This document shows positions 28,931 to 40,037 of a stretch of DNA of 64,000 bases, one piece after another. The stretch's first letter is position 1, and every line of letters starts with the position of its first letter. The notes under the pieces were generated by a model. It worked only from the letters and a program-made list of their open reading frames with translations. It was not told the DNA's origin and ran no database searches. Source of the DNA: Thermomonospora echinospora (GTDB lineage Bacteria > Actinomycetota > Actinomycetes > Streptosporangiales > Streptosporangiaceae); NCBI RefSeq assembly GCF_900108175.1, contig NZ_FNVO01000002.1, positions 63,051-127,050 of the forward strand, written 5' to 3'. The position numbers and the translations under genes were made by a program.

Positions 28931-28934
<4 letters not shown>
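26877..28934 (+). CDS. glgE: alpha-1,4-glucan:maltose-1-phosphate maltosyltransferase GlgE
   Basis: GH13_3 enzyme that transfers maltosyl units from maltose-1-phosphate to the non-reducing end of alpha-1,4-glucans. The 685-aa protein has an N-terminal beta domain (VEAGRW-like [17 protein letters not shown]), the barrel motifs [28 protein letters not shown] and [16 protein letters not shown] (nucleophile Asp), then [10 protein letters not shown] (general acid Glu) and [10 protein letters not shown]. All are intact. GTGAGGT precedes the ATG. Its stop overlaps the treS start by 3 nt (TTGA). Substrate comes from Mak and TreS, encoded next. Confidence 0.96.
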
Positions 28935-30844
<1,910 letters not shown>

Positions 30845-30847
30845 TCC

Positions 30848-32266
30848 GTGCGGCCGCCCGACCGCTCGATCGAACAGGCCCTGATCGGCTGGCTTCCCCG
30901 GCAGCGCTGGTTCGCGGGGAAGGGCAGAGCGATCACCGGGGTCGAGATCGTCACCGGCACCGACATGACGGGGCCGGCCGAGGACGGTCCGCAGTTGCGG
31001 CATGCCCTCGTCGAGGTACGGCAGGATGGGGTGCGCGACCTTTACCAGCTGCTGCTGGGGTTCCGCGCCCGGCTGCCGGACCGGCTGCGGTACGCCGAGA
31101 TCCTGGCGCTGGACGGGATGCACGTCTACGACGCCGCGCACGACCCGCAGTTGACCGCAGTGCTGCTGGAGTGCCTGGCCGAGCAGATGGATCTGGGACC
31201 GCTGAGCTTCCGCCGGGCGCCGGGGGCGGTGATCGAGACCGGACTGGTCTCGCTGGCGGGCACCGCCGAGCAGAGCAACACCTCGCTGGTGTTCGGCGAC
31301 GCCTACATCTACAAGATGTTCCGCCGGATCACGCCCGGCGTGAACCCGGACCTGGAGCTGAACCTGGCGCTGTCGGAGCGGGGCTGCCGGCACATCCCCC
31401 GGCTGTACGGCTGGGCGGAGATGACCGTCCCCGGCGAGGGCGAGGGCGGCGAGCAGCGGGCCACGGTGGGGATGCTCTCGGAGTTCCTGCGCACCGCCTC
31501 CGACGGCTGGCAGTTGGCCACCACCAGTGTCCGGGACCTGTACGGCAGCGACTCGGACCTGCCCGCCGACCAGGCGGGGGGCGACTTCGCGGCCGAGGCC
31601 GAGCGGCTCGGCACGGCGACCGCCTCGGTGCACCGCGACCTGGCCGAGGCGTTCGGGGTCCGCGAGGTCCCGGCGCAGGCGCTGCGGGCCGTCGCCGCCA
31701 GGATGACCGAGCAACTGGACACGGCCTGCGCCGAGGTCCCGGAGCTGGCGGCGTACGCCGAGTCGATCAGGTCGGTCTACAAGGACCTGGCCGAGCTGGG
31801 ACGGCCCGTCCCGGTGCAGCGGATTCACGGCGACTATCACCTGGGCCAGGTGATGCGCACCGATCGGGGGTGGGTGTTGCTGGACTTCGAGGGCGAACCG
31901 GCCCGCACGCTGGCCGAGCGGCAGGCCCCGGCACATCCCCTGCGGGATGTGGCGGGAATGTTGCGCTCCTTCGAGTACGCGGCGCGCTTCCTGCTCGCCG
32001 GGCACCATGAGCCGGCCGCCGCGCGGGGCGAGGACGCCGGGACGACCGGGCTGCTGGAGTCCCGGGCCCGCGAGTGGGCCGACCACAACCGCGGCGCCTT
32101 CTGCCGCGGGTACGCGGAGGGCGGCGGTCCCGATCCGGACGCCCACCGCGTGCTGTTGCGCGCGTTCGAACTCGACAAGGCGGTGTACGAGGTGCGTTAC
32201 GAAGCCCATAACCGGCCGACGTGGCTGCACGTTCCGCTGGGGTCGCTGCCTTATCTGACCACCTGA
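30848..32266 (+). CDS. mak: maltokinase (Mak/Pep2)
   Basis: ATP-dependent kinase of 472 aa that makes maltose-1-phosphate for GlgE. The fold is like aminoglycoside phosphotransferases: IHGDYHLGQVMRT holds the catalytic Asp, WVLLDFEGEP the metal-binding Asp, and the N-terminus LPRQRWFAGKGR is typical of Mak. GTG start at 30848 with GAGGTGA upstream, 3 nt after treS. In many actinomycetes glgB follows directly; here a polysaccharide locus begins instead, and glgB lies at 46280. A Cys-poor helical C-terminal lobe ends at RPTWLHVPLGSLPYL. Confidence 0.94.
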   Translation: MRPPDRSIEQALIGWLPRQRWFAGKGRAITGVEIVTGTDMTGPAEDGPQLRHALVEVRQDGVRDLYQLLLGFRARLPDRLRYAEILALDGMHVYDAAHDPQLTAVLLECLAEQMDLGPLSFRRAPGAVIETGLVSLAGTAEQSNTSLVFGDAYIYKMFRRITPGVNPDLELNLALSERGCRHIPRLYGWAEMTVPGEGEGGEQRATVGMLSEFLRTASDGWQLATTSVRDLYGSDSDLPADQAGGDFAAEAERLGTATASVHRDLAEAFGVREVPAQALRAVAARMTEQLDTACAEVPELAAYAESIRSVYKDLAELGRPVPVQRIHGDYHLGQVMRTDRGWVLLDFEGEPARTLAERQAPAHPLRDVAGMLRSFEYAARFLLAGHHEPAAARGEDAGTTGLLESRAREWADHNRGAFCRGYAEGGGPDPDAHRVLLRAFELDKAVYEVRYEAHNRPTWLHVPLGSLPYLTT

Positions 32267-32312
32267 TCCACGGCTTTTCTGAACCCCCCCTTTGCAGTGT
32301 TGTTCCAACCCT

Positions 32313-32335
32313 TGCCTGGTGACCGGCACCAGGCA
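32313..32335 (+). terminator. stem-loop between mak and the polysaccharide operon
   Basis: Perfect 9-bp stem TGCCTGGTG / CACCAGGCA with an ACCGG loop, 46 nt past the mak stop and 35 nt before the next gene. No U-run follows. It could end glgE-treS-mak transcripts or act in the leader of the downstream operon. Confidence 0.5.
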
Positions 32336-32370
32336 CGTATCCAGCCCTGCCTCACATAAGGGAGTGTTCA

Positions 32371-33273
32371 GTGCGCACCACCGAAACATCGCCGCAGCAG
32401 CCGTCCAACGGGACAAGCCTCCCCCAGGCTCCGGGGAGTCCCGAGGCCCACCACCCCGTGGTGGGCCACCCCGCCGGCCCCCGGAGCGCTCCCGCGCCCG
32501 GTCAGCGCCACCCGTTGGAGCTGACCGGCCGGCGCGTTCAGTGGCCCACGGTCACCGCCGTGATCCCGACCCTCAACGAGGCCGACAACCTGCGCTGGCT
32601 CATGCCGCGGCTGACCGCGGTGGACGAGGTCGTCATCGTGGACGGCCAGTCCACCGACGGCACCGTCGAGGTGGTGCTGGCCGTCCGGCCGGACGCGAAG
32701 ATCATCGTTGAGCCGCCGGCCGGCAAGGGCGCGGCGATGCGCGCCGGGATGGCCGCGGCGACCGGCGACCTGCTCATCATGCTGGACGCCGACGGCAGCA
32801 TGGACCCGGCCGAGTTCGACTCGTTCCTGGCCCTGCTGTGCCGGGGGTTCGACTTCGTCAAGGGCACCCGGTACGGCTGCGGGGGCGGCTCGGACGATCT
32901 GACCGGGCTGCGCAGCGTCGGCAACCGGGTGCTCACCCGCCTGGCCAACGTGTTGTACGGCCAGAACTGGTCGGACCTGTGCTACGGCTATGTCGCGCTG
33001 CGGCGCGCCGCCGTGCCGCGGCTGTGCCTGGAGTCGACCGGGTTCGAGATCGAGACCGAGATGTGCGTGAACGCGGTCCGCGCCGGACTGCGGATCGCCG
33101 AGGTGCCCAGCCACGAGACCGAGCGCCGGTTCGGCGAGTCCAACCTCAACACCTTCCGGGACGGCTGGCGGGTGCTGCGCACGATGGTCCGGCTGCGTTT
33201 CGGGGGGCCGCTGGAACGCCCCGCCGAGCCCGCCCCCGCCGAGCCGCTGCCGGCGCTGAGCACCGCGGAGTGA
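32371..33273 (+). CDS. family 2 glycosyltransferase, DPM/DPG-synthase-like
   Basis: GT-A enzyme of 300 aa, probably membrane-associated but without long helices. After about 55 disordered Pro/Ser-rich residues comes VTAVIPTLNEADNL, then VIVDGQSTDGTVE, the metal-binding LLIMLDADGSMDP, and DLCYGYVALRR. It resembles polyprenyl-phosphate mannose/glucose synthases and EPS glycosyltransferases. GTG start with GGGAG 8 nt upstream. First gene of a tightly overlapping run of seven (32371-40026), so it may supply or start the repeat unit. The sugar donor is not predictable. Confidence 0.9.
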   Translation: MRTTETSPQQPSNGTSLPQAPGSPEAHHPVVGHPAGPRSAPAPGQRHPLELTGRRVQWPTVTAVIPTLNEADNLRWLMPRLTAVDEVVIVDGQSTDGTVEVVLAVRPDAKIIVEPPAGKGAAMRAGMAAATGDLLIMLDADGSMDPAEFDSFLALLCRGFDFVKGTRYGCGGGSDDLTGLRSVGNRVLTRLANVLYGQNWSDLCYGYVALRRAAVPRLCLESTGFEIETEMCVNAVRAGLRIAEVPSHETERRFGESNLNTFRDGWRVLRTMVRLRFGGPLERPAEPAPAEPLPALSTAE

Positions 33274-34376
33274 GGGCCGGACCGTTGAAGATCACCGTGA
33301 TCCGCCCGGCCGAGCTCGGCGCGTCCGAGATCGCCCGCTGGCGGGAGATCCAGCAGACCGACCCCGAGCTCGGCAATCCGTTCCTGGCCCCGGAGTTCAC
33401 CTTAGGCGTCGCCCGGTTCCGCCCGCGGGTGCGGGTGGCGGTCGTCGAGGAGGGCGACAAGGTCACCGCGTTCTTCCCCTACGAGCGGGGCCGCGCGGGG
33501 ATCGGCCATCCGGTGGGGTTCGGGCTGACCGACCTGCAGGGCATCATCGCCCCGCCCGACCTGGAGCTGGACGCCCGGCGGCTGCTGAAGGAGTGCCGGC
33601 TCGGCGTCTGGGACTTCAACCACCTGCTGGCCCACCAGTCCGCCTTCGCCCCGTTCCACACGGTGCGCCGGGTGGAGCCGGTCATGGACCTGAGGGACGG
33701 CTTCGAGGCGTTCATCACCGAGGCGCGCAACGCCGCGCCCAAGACCCACAAGACCGTCCGCTACAAGGAGCGCAAGCTCGCCCGCGAGGTCGGCGAGATC
33801 GGCTACGTCTTCGACTGCCGGGACGAGGCCGAGCTGACCCGGCTGATGGCCTGGAAGTCCGACCAGTACAACCGGACCGGCCGCACCGACCGGTTCGCCC
33901 GGCCGTGGATCGTGGAACTGGTGCGGCACTTCCACCGGACCGGCTTCGGCGTGCTCAGCATCCTGTACGCGGGGCAGCGGCCGGTGTCGGCGCACTTCGG
34001 GCTGCGCGACGGGGCGGTGATGGCGGGCTGGTTCCCCGCCTACGACACCCGGTTCGCCAAGTACTCGCCCGGCATGATCGGGCATCTGCGGCTGGCGCAG
34101 GGCTGCGCCGAGGCCGGCATCACCGAGATCGCGATGGGCCGCGGCGGCAAGGAGTTCAAGGAGGGGCTCAAGGGCCGCGAGATCCCGATCGCCGAGGGGC
34201 GGGTGGCTCTGCCGCTGTCACGCCACGGCGGGGGTGCCGCGCTGCACTGGGTGCGCACCGCCCCGCTGAACCGGGCGCGCACCGCCGCCCTCGGCAACCG
34301 CAGGCTGTACGACCTCGCGGACCGGGCGTTGCGGACCTACGCCCGGCTGCGCCCGGCCCGGACGGGGCGAATGTGA
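33270..34376 (+). CDS. CelD/BcsL-type GNAT (Acetyltransf_6) protein, copy 1
   Basis: Protein of 368 aa of the CelD/BcsL group (GNAT fold, PF13480-like), often found in cellulose and EPS loci and expected to acylate a sugar or lipid-linked intermediate. Blocks seen are ITVIRPAELG at the start, RYKERKLAREVGEIGYVFDC, TDRFARPWIVELVRHF and KYSPGMIGHLRLAQGCAEAG. The GTG at 33270 overlaps the previous stop (GTGA), as in the next two genes. A TTG at 33285 would match the N-terminus of the paralogue at 45047 (MHITVIRP) and may be the real start. Two paralogues in one locus suggest two modification sites. Confidence 0.85.
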   Translation: MRAGPLKITVIRPAELGASEIARWREIQQTDPELGNPFLAPEFTLGVARFRPRVRVAVVEEGDKVTAFFPYERGRAGIGHPVGFGLTDLQGIIAPPDLELDARRLLKECRLGVWDFNHLLAHQSAFAPFHTVRRVEPVMDLRDGFEAFITEARNAAPKTHKTVRYKERKLAREVGEIGYVFDCRDEAELTRLMAWKSDQYNRTGRTDRFARPWIVELVRHFHRTGFGVLSILYAGQRPVSAHFGLRDGAVMAGWFPAYDTRFAKYSPGMIGHLRLAQGCAEAGITEIAMGRGGKEFKEGLKGREIPIAEGRVALPLSRHGGGAALHWVRTAPLNRARTAALGNRRLYDLADRALRTYARLRPARTGRM

Positions 34377-35392
34377 ACATCTCGGTCGTCATCTGCGCCT
34401 ACACCGAGCGGCGGTGGGACGATGTGCACGCCGCGGTGGCATCGGTGCGCGCCCAGCGGCACCGGCCGTACGAGATCATCCTGGTCGTCGACCACAACCC
34501 GGACCTGCTGCAACGGCTGGCCGCCTCGCTGCCCGAGGTGACCGTGGTGGCCAACGCCGAGCGGCGCGGGCTGTCGGGCGGCAAGAACACCGGCGTCGCG
34601 GTGGCCCGCGGGGACGTGGTGGCGTTCCTGGACGACGACGCGGTGGCCGCGCCCGGCTGGCTGGCCGCGTTCGCCAAGCACTACGACGATCCGGCCGTCG
34701 CCGGGGTCGGGGGCCGCACCCTGGCGCTGTGGCCGGGCTCGCCCTCCTCCGCCGAACTGCGGTACGGGCACCGACTGCTGGAGGGCGGCGAGCCCGCCGA
34801 GGCCGGGCGGCGGCCCGCCTGGTTCCCCGAGGAGTTCGACTGGACGGTCGGCTGCACCTACCGGGGGATGGTCCCGGGGCCGATCCGCAACCTGATGGGC
34901 GGCAACGCCTCGTTCCGGCGGGAGGTGTTCGCGGTGGCCGGCGGGTTCGCCGACGGCATCGGCCGCAGTCACCACCGGCGGCCGCTGGGCTGCGAGGAGA
35001 CCGAGTTCTGCATCCGGTTACGGCAGCGCAGCCCGCGCTCGGAACTGGTGTACGACGAGGAGGCCGTGATCTGGCACCGGGTCCCGGCCGAGCGGGCCCG
35101 CTTCGCCTACTTCCGGGAGCGCTGCTACGCCGAGGGGCTGTCGAAGGCCCTGGTCACCCGGAGCGTCGGCACCGGGGACGGGCTGGCCAGCGAACGCGCC
35201 CATGCGCTGCGGACCCTGCCGCGCGGGGTCGCCCGGGGACTGCGGGCGGCGGTGCGCGGCGACGCCGCCGGGCTCGGGCGGGCCGCCGCCATCACGGTCG
35301 GGCTGGCCTGGACCGTCTGGGGCTACGGGGTCGGGTCGGCGTCCGGCGTGCGCCGTTCCGAGGAGCCGGCCATGGTGGGGGCACAGCGGTGA
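34373..35392 (+). CDS. family 2 glycosyltransferase
   Basis: GT-A enzyme of 339 aa. NISVVICAYTERRWDD starts the nucleotide-binding region, LSGGKNTGVAVARGD and FLDDDAVAAPGW give the DxD-type metal site, and LMGGNASFRREVF and GCEETEFCIRL are the acceptor-side motifs. A hydrophobic C-terminal segment (GRAAAITVGLAWTVWGYGVG) suggests membrane attachment. GTG start overlaps the previous stop by 4 nt. It resembles glucosyl/rhamnosyl-transferases that act in polysaccharide repeat assembly. Sugar specificity is unknown. Confidence 0.9.
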   Translation: MNISVVICAYTERRWDDVHAAVASVRAQRHRPYEIILVVDHNPDLLQRLAASLPEVTVVANAERRGLSGGKNTGVAVARGDVVAFLDDDAVAAPGWLAAFAKHYDDPAVAGVGGRTLALWPGSPSSAELRYGHRLLEGGEPAEAGRRPAWFPEEFDWTVGCTYRGMVPGPIRNLMGGNASFRREVFAVAGGFADGIGRSHHRRPLGCEETEFCIRLRQRSPRSELVYDEEAVIWHRVPAERARFAYFRERCYAEGLSKALVTRSVGTGDGLASERAHALRTLPRGVARGLRAAVRGDAAGLGRAAAITVGLAWTVWGYGVGSASGVRRSEEPAMVGAQR

Positions 35393-36174
35393 GCCGTCCT
35401 CGGGTGCCGGTGCTGATGTACCACTCGGTCAACGCGCGTCCGCTGCGGGCCACCAGGCGGCTGGCGGTGGATCCGGGCGCCTTCGCCGACCAGATGGCGC
35501 TGCTGGCGGACCGCGGCTTCACGCCCGTTCCCGTCTCGACGCTGGCCGACCGTCCCGGGCGGCTGCCCGCCAGGCCGGTAGTGATCACCTTCGACGACGG
35601 GTACGCCGACTTTCATGAGCGGGCGCTGCCGGTGCTGGATGGGCTGGGTTTCGCCGCGACGGTCTTCGTCACGACCGGCTGGCTGGCCGACGCCGGGACA
35701 CAGGCGGCCGGTGCGCCGCTGGACCGGATGCTGTCGTGGCCGCAGGTCCGGGAGGCGGCCGCGCACGGGATCGAGATCGGTGGCCACAGCCACAGTCACC
35801 CGCAGCTCGACCAGCTTCCCGACGCGGCCCTGGACGACGAGCTGACCAGGAACAAGGGCCTGTTAGAGGACCGGCTGGACCGTCCGGTCACCACGATGGC
35901 CTACCCCTACGGCTACTCCAGCGCCCGGGTGCGGCGCGCCGCCGCCCGCGCGGGTTACACCTCCGCGTGCGCGGTCGCCAACCGGCTGCCCCGTGACGAG
36001 CACGTGCTCGCCCTGCCCCGGCTGACCGTGCGCCAGGGCATGGATCTCGGGACCTTCGCGAGACTGGTCGAAGGCGATGGGGTGCTGCGCACCTACGCGT
36101 TCGACCGCGTGCTGACCAAGGGGTACGCGGTCGTGCGCAGGCTGCGGTACGCGGTCCGGCAGGCGGGGTCATGA
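35389..36174 (+). CDS. polysaccharide deacetylase (NodB/CE4)
   Basis: Metal-dependent de-N-acetylase of 261 aa. CE4 motifs are present: PVLMYHSVN near the start, ITFDDGYADFHE (motif 1, catalytic and metal Asp), IEIGGHSHSHPQLDQL (motif 2, metal His residues) and MAYPYGYSS (motif 3). All metal ligands look intact. No signal peptide is visible, so it may act on a lipid-linked or cytoplasmic intermediate, or be exported another way. GTG start overlaps the previous stop (GTGA). It implies that the polymer contains N-acetyl sugars, some of which are converted to free amines. Confidence 0.9.
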   Translation: MSRPRVPVLMYHSVNARPLRATRRLAVDPGAFADQMALLADRGFTPVPVSTLADRPGRLPARPVVITFDDGYADFHERALPVLDGLGFAATVFVTTGWLADAGTQAAGAPLDRMLSWPQVREAAAHGIEIGGHSHSHPQLDQLPDAALDDELTRNKGLLEDRLDRPVTTMAYPYGYSSARVRRAAARAGYTSACAVANRLPRDEHVLALPRLTVRQGMDLGTFARLVEGDGVLRTYAFDRVLTKGYAVVRRLRYAVRQAGS

Positions 36175-37529
36175 GGGCGGTGGCACGGGCCGGCCTGAAA
36201 GGCGGGCGGAACCCCGTCCAGGCCGTGATCAGCGGAGTCCGCGGCGACATGGCCGACCCGCTGTTCCGCAACGCCTACGCGCTGGTCGCCAACGGGGCGT
36301 TCACCGGAATGCTGGGGCTGGCCTACTGGACGCTGGGCGCGCTGCTCTACCACGACGATCCCGCGGCCGTCGGCCGCAACTGGGCCACCATCCAGGCGAT
36401 CATGTTCGTCGGTGGCGTGACCATGCTCAACTTCCTGCTGATCAGGTTCGTCCCGCAGACCGCCGGCGGGACCGGGCGGCTGGTGCTGGCCTGCTACGGG
36501 ATTGGCGCGGCGGCCGCCCTGCTGCTGGCGCTGGCCTTCCTGCTGGTGGTGCCGTCACGAGCGCCCGTGTACGGGCATCTGGACGGCTGGACCGCGGGCA
36601 CGTGGTTCCTGCTGCTGGCGGTGGGGTGGAATCTGTTCAACCAGCAGGAGGCGGTGTTCACCGGGCTGCGGCACGCCACCTGGGTGCCGGTGGTCAACCT
36701 GACGTTCGGGGTGGCCAAGCTGGCGCTGCTGGCGCTGCTGGCGCTGACGCTGCATCCCCAGAACGGGATCGTGCTGTCGTGGTTCGTCCCGATGCTGGTG
36801 GCGCTGGTGCCGGTCAACGCGTTCCTGTTCGGGCGGCTGATCCCCCGGCACCGCGAGCGCGGCCACGGCCGCGGCGACCGGACCACCTGCCGGGAGATCG
36901 TGCGCTACTTCGGCGGCGGCTACCTCGGCGGCATCTTCCAGTACGCCTCGATCAGCCTGATTCCGGTGGTGGTGACGTCGCGCCTGCACGACGACGCGCT
37001 CAACGCTTACTTCCAAATGGCCTGGGCGTTGGGCATGATGCTCGAACTGCTGGCGATGACCCTGTCGCTGTCGCTGACCGTGGAGGGGGCGTTCGACCCG
37101 TCGGCGCTGGCCGCCTCCACCCGGGCCGCGCTGCGGCGCACGTTCATGCTCATGCTTCCTGCGGTGGTGCTGGCCGTGGTGGCCTGCCCGGTCGCGCTGA
37201 AGCTGCTGGGGCCCGGGTACGCCGCGCAGGGGGCACCGCTGCTGCAGTTGCTGGCCATCGCCGTCCTGCCCAAGGCGGTGATCGAACTGTACGTGGGCGT
37301 GCTGCGGGTGCGGTCGCAGACCCGGCTGATCGCGACCGTCCAGGGCGTCCGGCTCCTGGGGGTGCTCGCGCTGGTGCCGTTGCTGTTCCACGGAACCCGT
37401 CTGACGACGATCGGGATGGTCGTGCTCGGAGTGAACTTGATGGTCGCCGTCGCGATCCTGCCGGCCCTGCGCCGTGCCTGCGCCCCGGGCGCGTCCGGCG
37501 CACCGGTGATGGCGGGGGGCGGTACGTGA
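36171..37529 (+). CDS. polysaccharide flippase (Wzx/MOP superfamily-like)
   Basis: Polytopic membrane protein of 452 aa with about 12 helices and few charged residues, the layout of lipid-linked oligosaccharide flippases. Motifs include NAYALVANGAFTGMLGLAYW near the start, NQQEAVFTGLRHATWVPVVN and GGGYLGGIFQYASISLIPVV in the middle, and LLQLLAIAVLPKAVIELYVG late. It starts with an ATG overlapping the deacetylase stop (ATGA). Expected role: moving the undecaprenyl-linked repeat across the membrane. Family assignment rests on topology and context; sequence identity with named Wzx proteins will be low. Confidence 0.8.
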   Translation: MRAVARAGLKGGRNPVQAVISGVRGDMADPLFRNAYALVANGAFTGMLGLAYWTLGALLYHDDPAAVGRNWATIQAIMFVGGVTMLNFLLIRFVPQTAGGTGRLVLACYGIGAAAALLLALAFLLVVPSRAPVYGHLDGWTAGTWFLLLAVGWNLFNQQEAVFTGLRHATWVPVVNLTFGVAKLALLALLALTLHPQNGIVLSWFVPMLVALVPVNAFLFGRLIPRHRERGHGRGDRTTCREIVRYFGGGYLGGIFQYASISLIPVVVTSRLHDDALNAYFQMAWALGMMLELLAMTLSLSLTVEGAFDPSALAASTRAALRRTFMLMLPAVVLAVVACPVALKLLGPGYAAQGAPLLQLLAIAVLPKAVIELYVGVLRVRSQTRLIATVQGVRLLGVLALVPLLFHGTRLTTIGMVVLGVNLMVAVAILPALRRACAPGASGAPVMAGGGT

Positions 37530-39637
37530 TGACGGTCCTGCGCGAGAAGACCGCGGGCCCGGGCACCGAGGAGCAGGGGGCCGAGACGTTCCCCGCCCCT
37601 CGGCCGTCCGCTCCCGCCCGCCGGGCCGAACTGGTCCTGGCGATCTGCTTCACGGCAGGTCTGGCCCTGTACTGGGTGCCGCTGCGCGGGGTGAACCTGG
37701 ACGCGATGAGCGGTTACGGGCTCATCTCCGTGCTCCCCGTGGCCACTTTCGTCGGCGCCGCCACCCTGGTGCTGACGTTCTTCGGCACCCTGGCGCTCGG
37801 CAGGCCGCGGCGGACGCTGCTCGGCTTACAGCTCGTGGCGCTGGTGCTCGCCCTGCACGGGCTCGCTCCGGCGCTGGAGGCGATGGCCCGTCCGCCGACG
37901 GCCTGGCAGCACCTGGGGATCGTCGAGTACATCACCCGTACCGGCGAGCCCCACGTCATGCTGGATGCCCGCTACAGCTGGCCGGCGTTCTTCGCCGCGG
38001 TCGGCTTCATCACCCGGGCCGCCGGCATCGAGGACATCGAACCGTTCATGCACTGGTCTCCGGTGGGGCTGGAGCTGCTCTACCTGGGGGCCTACTACCT
38101 GATCCTGCGGGCGATGTGGGCCCACTGGCGGGCCAAGTGGACGGCCGCCTGGCTGCTGGTGGCCGCCGACTGGGTGGGACAGGACTACTTCGCGCCGCAG
38201 GGCTTCGGATACCTGCTGTATCTGGTGTTCCTGGGCATCCTGCTCAACTGGTTCATGCCCGCCCGCGATGAGGAGACCCGCAATCCCCTGCTGCGCCTGT
38301 GGCCACCGCGCCTGGCGGGCCTGACGCCGGGCGAACGGCTGCTGATGGGGCAGCCAGGGCCGGGCGAGCGGACGGCGGTGTTCGCGATCCTGCTGGGCAT
38401 CGTGGCGGTCACGCTGGCCGCCCACCAGCTCACCCCGTTCATCATGCTGTTCACCGCCACCGCCCTGGTGCTAGTGGGGCGCTGCACCCTGCGGTGGCTG
38501 CCGCTCCTGATGGTCGTGCTGACCGCCGCCTGGATGAGCTACATGACCAAGGCGTACTGGGAGGGCCAGGGTGACAGCCTGTTCTCGGGCATCGGCAACC
38601 TCTTCGAGACCTTGGGGTCGAGCGTCAGCGGGCGGATCACCGAGAGCAGCGCGCAACTGGCGCTGGTCCAGCAGACCCGCATCCTGATCGCCGTGGCGGT
38701 CGTGCTGCTGGCCGTCCTGGGCCTGTGCCGACGGTGGCGCCAGCGGTTCGACGACCGGGTGGCGGTAGTGCTGCTGTGCGTGCCGTTCCTGTCCATCGGG
38801 CTGCAGAACTACGGCGGTGAGATCACCCTGCGGGTCTACCTGTTCATCCTGCCGGGCGCCTGCCTGCTCGCCGCCTACCTGTTCTTCCCGCGCGCGTTCA
38901 CCGTCGCCCGCCCGTTCCGCGCCGTGGCGGCCGCCGCCGTGTGCGGCCTGCTGGTCGCCGGATCGTTCTTGTTCGTCCGGTTCGGCAACGAGACCTACGA
39001 ACGGGTCCGCCCCGGCGAGGTGCAGGCCTTCCGGGAGATGCTGCGGCTGTCCCCCGAAGGCCGCATCAGCCTGGTGTGGCAGATCGGCCGAAAGGGCCCC
39101 ATGGGCTCGTTCCCGCAGGCGCCGTGGGGGATGGCCGCCCAGGAACGCTGGGACTACGTCGAGCTGGAGGCCACCCGCGAGCCGGAGAACATCAAGCCGA
39201 TCGTGGACGCCCTCAAGGTCCGGCCGGGCAGCTACTTCCTCACCACCCGGAGCAACGAGGCCCTCAACCACTATGTGCTGGGCCTCCCGGCGGACCACGG
39301 GCCTCGCCTGGTCAGGGCGCTGCGCGCCGCGCCCGAGCTGAAGCCCGTCCTGTTGCACGAGGACGCGGCCGTCTTCACCCTGCGCAAGCCGACGGCCGGC
39401 ACTCCGCCGAAGGTGACCCGGCCCCTGCCGTTCACCGTGGGCAAGACGCCCTGGACCCCGGTGGGGGTCCTGGCCACCGTCCTGCTCGTCGCGCTGCTGG
39501 CCACCCGGGAGATCGCCCGCCTGCACGGCCGGGACCGCCTTCCGGTGCCGCGCGGCTTCGGCTACGTCGTCTGGCCCCTGTTCGCCCTGAGCGTCTTCGT
39601 CGTCCTCGAACGCTTCCACACGTTGGGATCGGGCTGA
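37529..39637 (+). CDS. 702-aa polytopic membrane protein, candidate polymerase or GT-C enzyme
   Basis: About 12 hydrophobic helices, with a soluble segment at about residues 480-600 between the last two helix groups (VRPGEVQAFREML, APWGMAAQERWDYVELEA). GT-C-like features include a loop after helix 3 with YSWPAFFAAVGFITRAAG and WVGQDYFAPQGFGYLLYLV. No named family is certain. In position and topology it fits a Wzy-like polymerase or a lipid-linked-sugar transferase with an extracellular domain. The ATG shares its A with the flippase stop. A GTG one codon before it is also possible. Confidence 0.8.
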   Translation: MTVLREKTAGPGTEEQGAETFPAPRPSAPARRAELVLAICFTAGLALYWVPLRGVNLDAMSGYGLISVLPVATFVGAATLVLTFFGTLALGRPRRTLLGLQLVALVLALHGLAPALEAMARPPTAWQHLGIVEYITRTGEPHVMLDARYSWPAFFAAVGFITRAAGIEDIEPFMHWSPVGLELLYLGAYYLILRAMWAHWRAKWTAAWLLVAADWVGQDYFAPQGFGYLLYLVFLGILLNWFMPARDEETRNPLLRLWPPRLAGLTPGERLLMGQPGPGERTAVFAILLGIVAVTLAAHQLTPFIMLFTATALVLVGRCTLRWLPLLMVVLTAAWMSYMTKAYWEGQGDSLFSGIGNLFETLGSSVSGRITESSAQLALVQQTRILIAVAVVLLAVLGLCRRWRQRFDDRVAVVLLCVPFLSIGLQNYGGEITLRVYLFILPGACLLAAYLFFPRAFTVARPFRAVAAAAVCGLLVAGSFLFVRFGNETYERVRPGEVQAFREMLRLSPEGRISLVWQIGRKGPMGSFPQAPWGMAAQERWDYVELEATREPENIKPIVDALKVRPGSYFLTTRSNEALNHYVLGLPADHGPRLVRALRAAPELKPVLLHEDAAVFTLRKPTAGTPPKVTRPLPFTVGKTPWTPVGVLATVLLVALLATREIARLHGRDRLPVPRGFGYVVWPLFALSVFVVLERFHTLGSG

Positions 39638-40026
39638 TGCCGTCCACCCGCATGCTCCTCGTCGGCGCGGCCGCGGCCGCGGGCCTGGCCGGAGCCGTCC
39701 TCACCGTCCTCGGCGCCGCCTCCTCGCCCGCGGGCCTGCTGACGCTGTTCTTCCTGCTCACCGGCCCCGCCCTGGCCACCTGGCCGCTACTGGCCCGGCT
39801 CACTCCGGCGGCCCGCGCGATCGTGTCCGGCACAATGACGTTCGTCGTCAACACCACGGTGGCCCAGGTGATGCTGTCCCTGGACCTGTGGTCACCCCGC
39901 GGCGGCGTCGCCGCCGTCCTGGCGATCTGCCTCCTCCTGGTCGCCCTGGACGTCGCCCTCACCCACCGCGCCACCGGCCGCCCCACCCCACCCGCCGAGG
40001 AGGACGACTGGCTCTTCCAGCCCTGA
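39637..40026 (+). CDS. small membrane protein, last gene of EPS operon
   Basis: Protein of 129 aa with four hydrophobic helices (MLLVGAAAAAGLAGAVLTVLG, GLLTLFFLLTGPALATWPLLA, IVSGTMTFVVNTTVAQVML, AVLAICLLLVALDVAL) and a short acidic tail EEDDWLFQP. Its ATG overlaps the stop of the large membrane protein by one base (TGATG), so it is probably an accessory subunit of that protein. I do not recognise a family. Confidence 0.8.
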   Translation: MPSTRMLLVGAAAAAGLAGAVLTVLGAASSPAGLLTLFFLLTGPALATWPLLARLTPAARAIVSGTMTFVVNTTVAQVMLSLDLWSPRGGVAAVLAICLLLVALDVALTHRATGRPTPPAEEDDWLFQP

Positions 40027-40037
40027 CCCGGCCTTTG

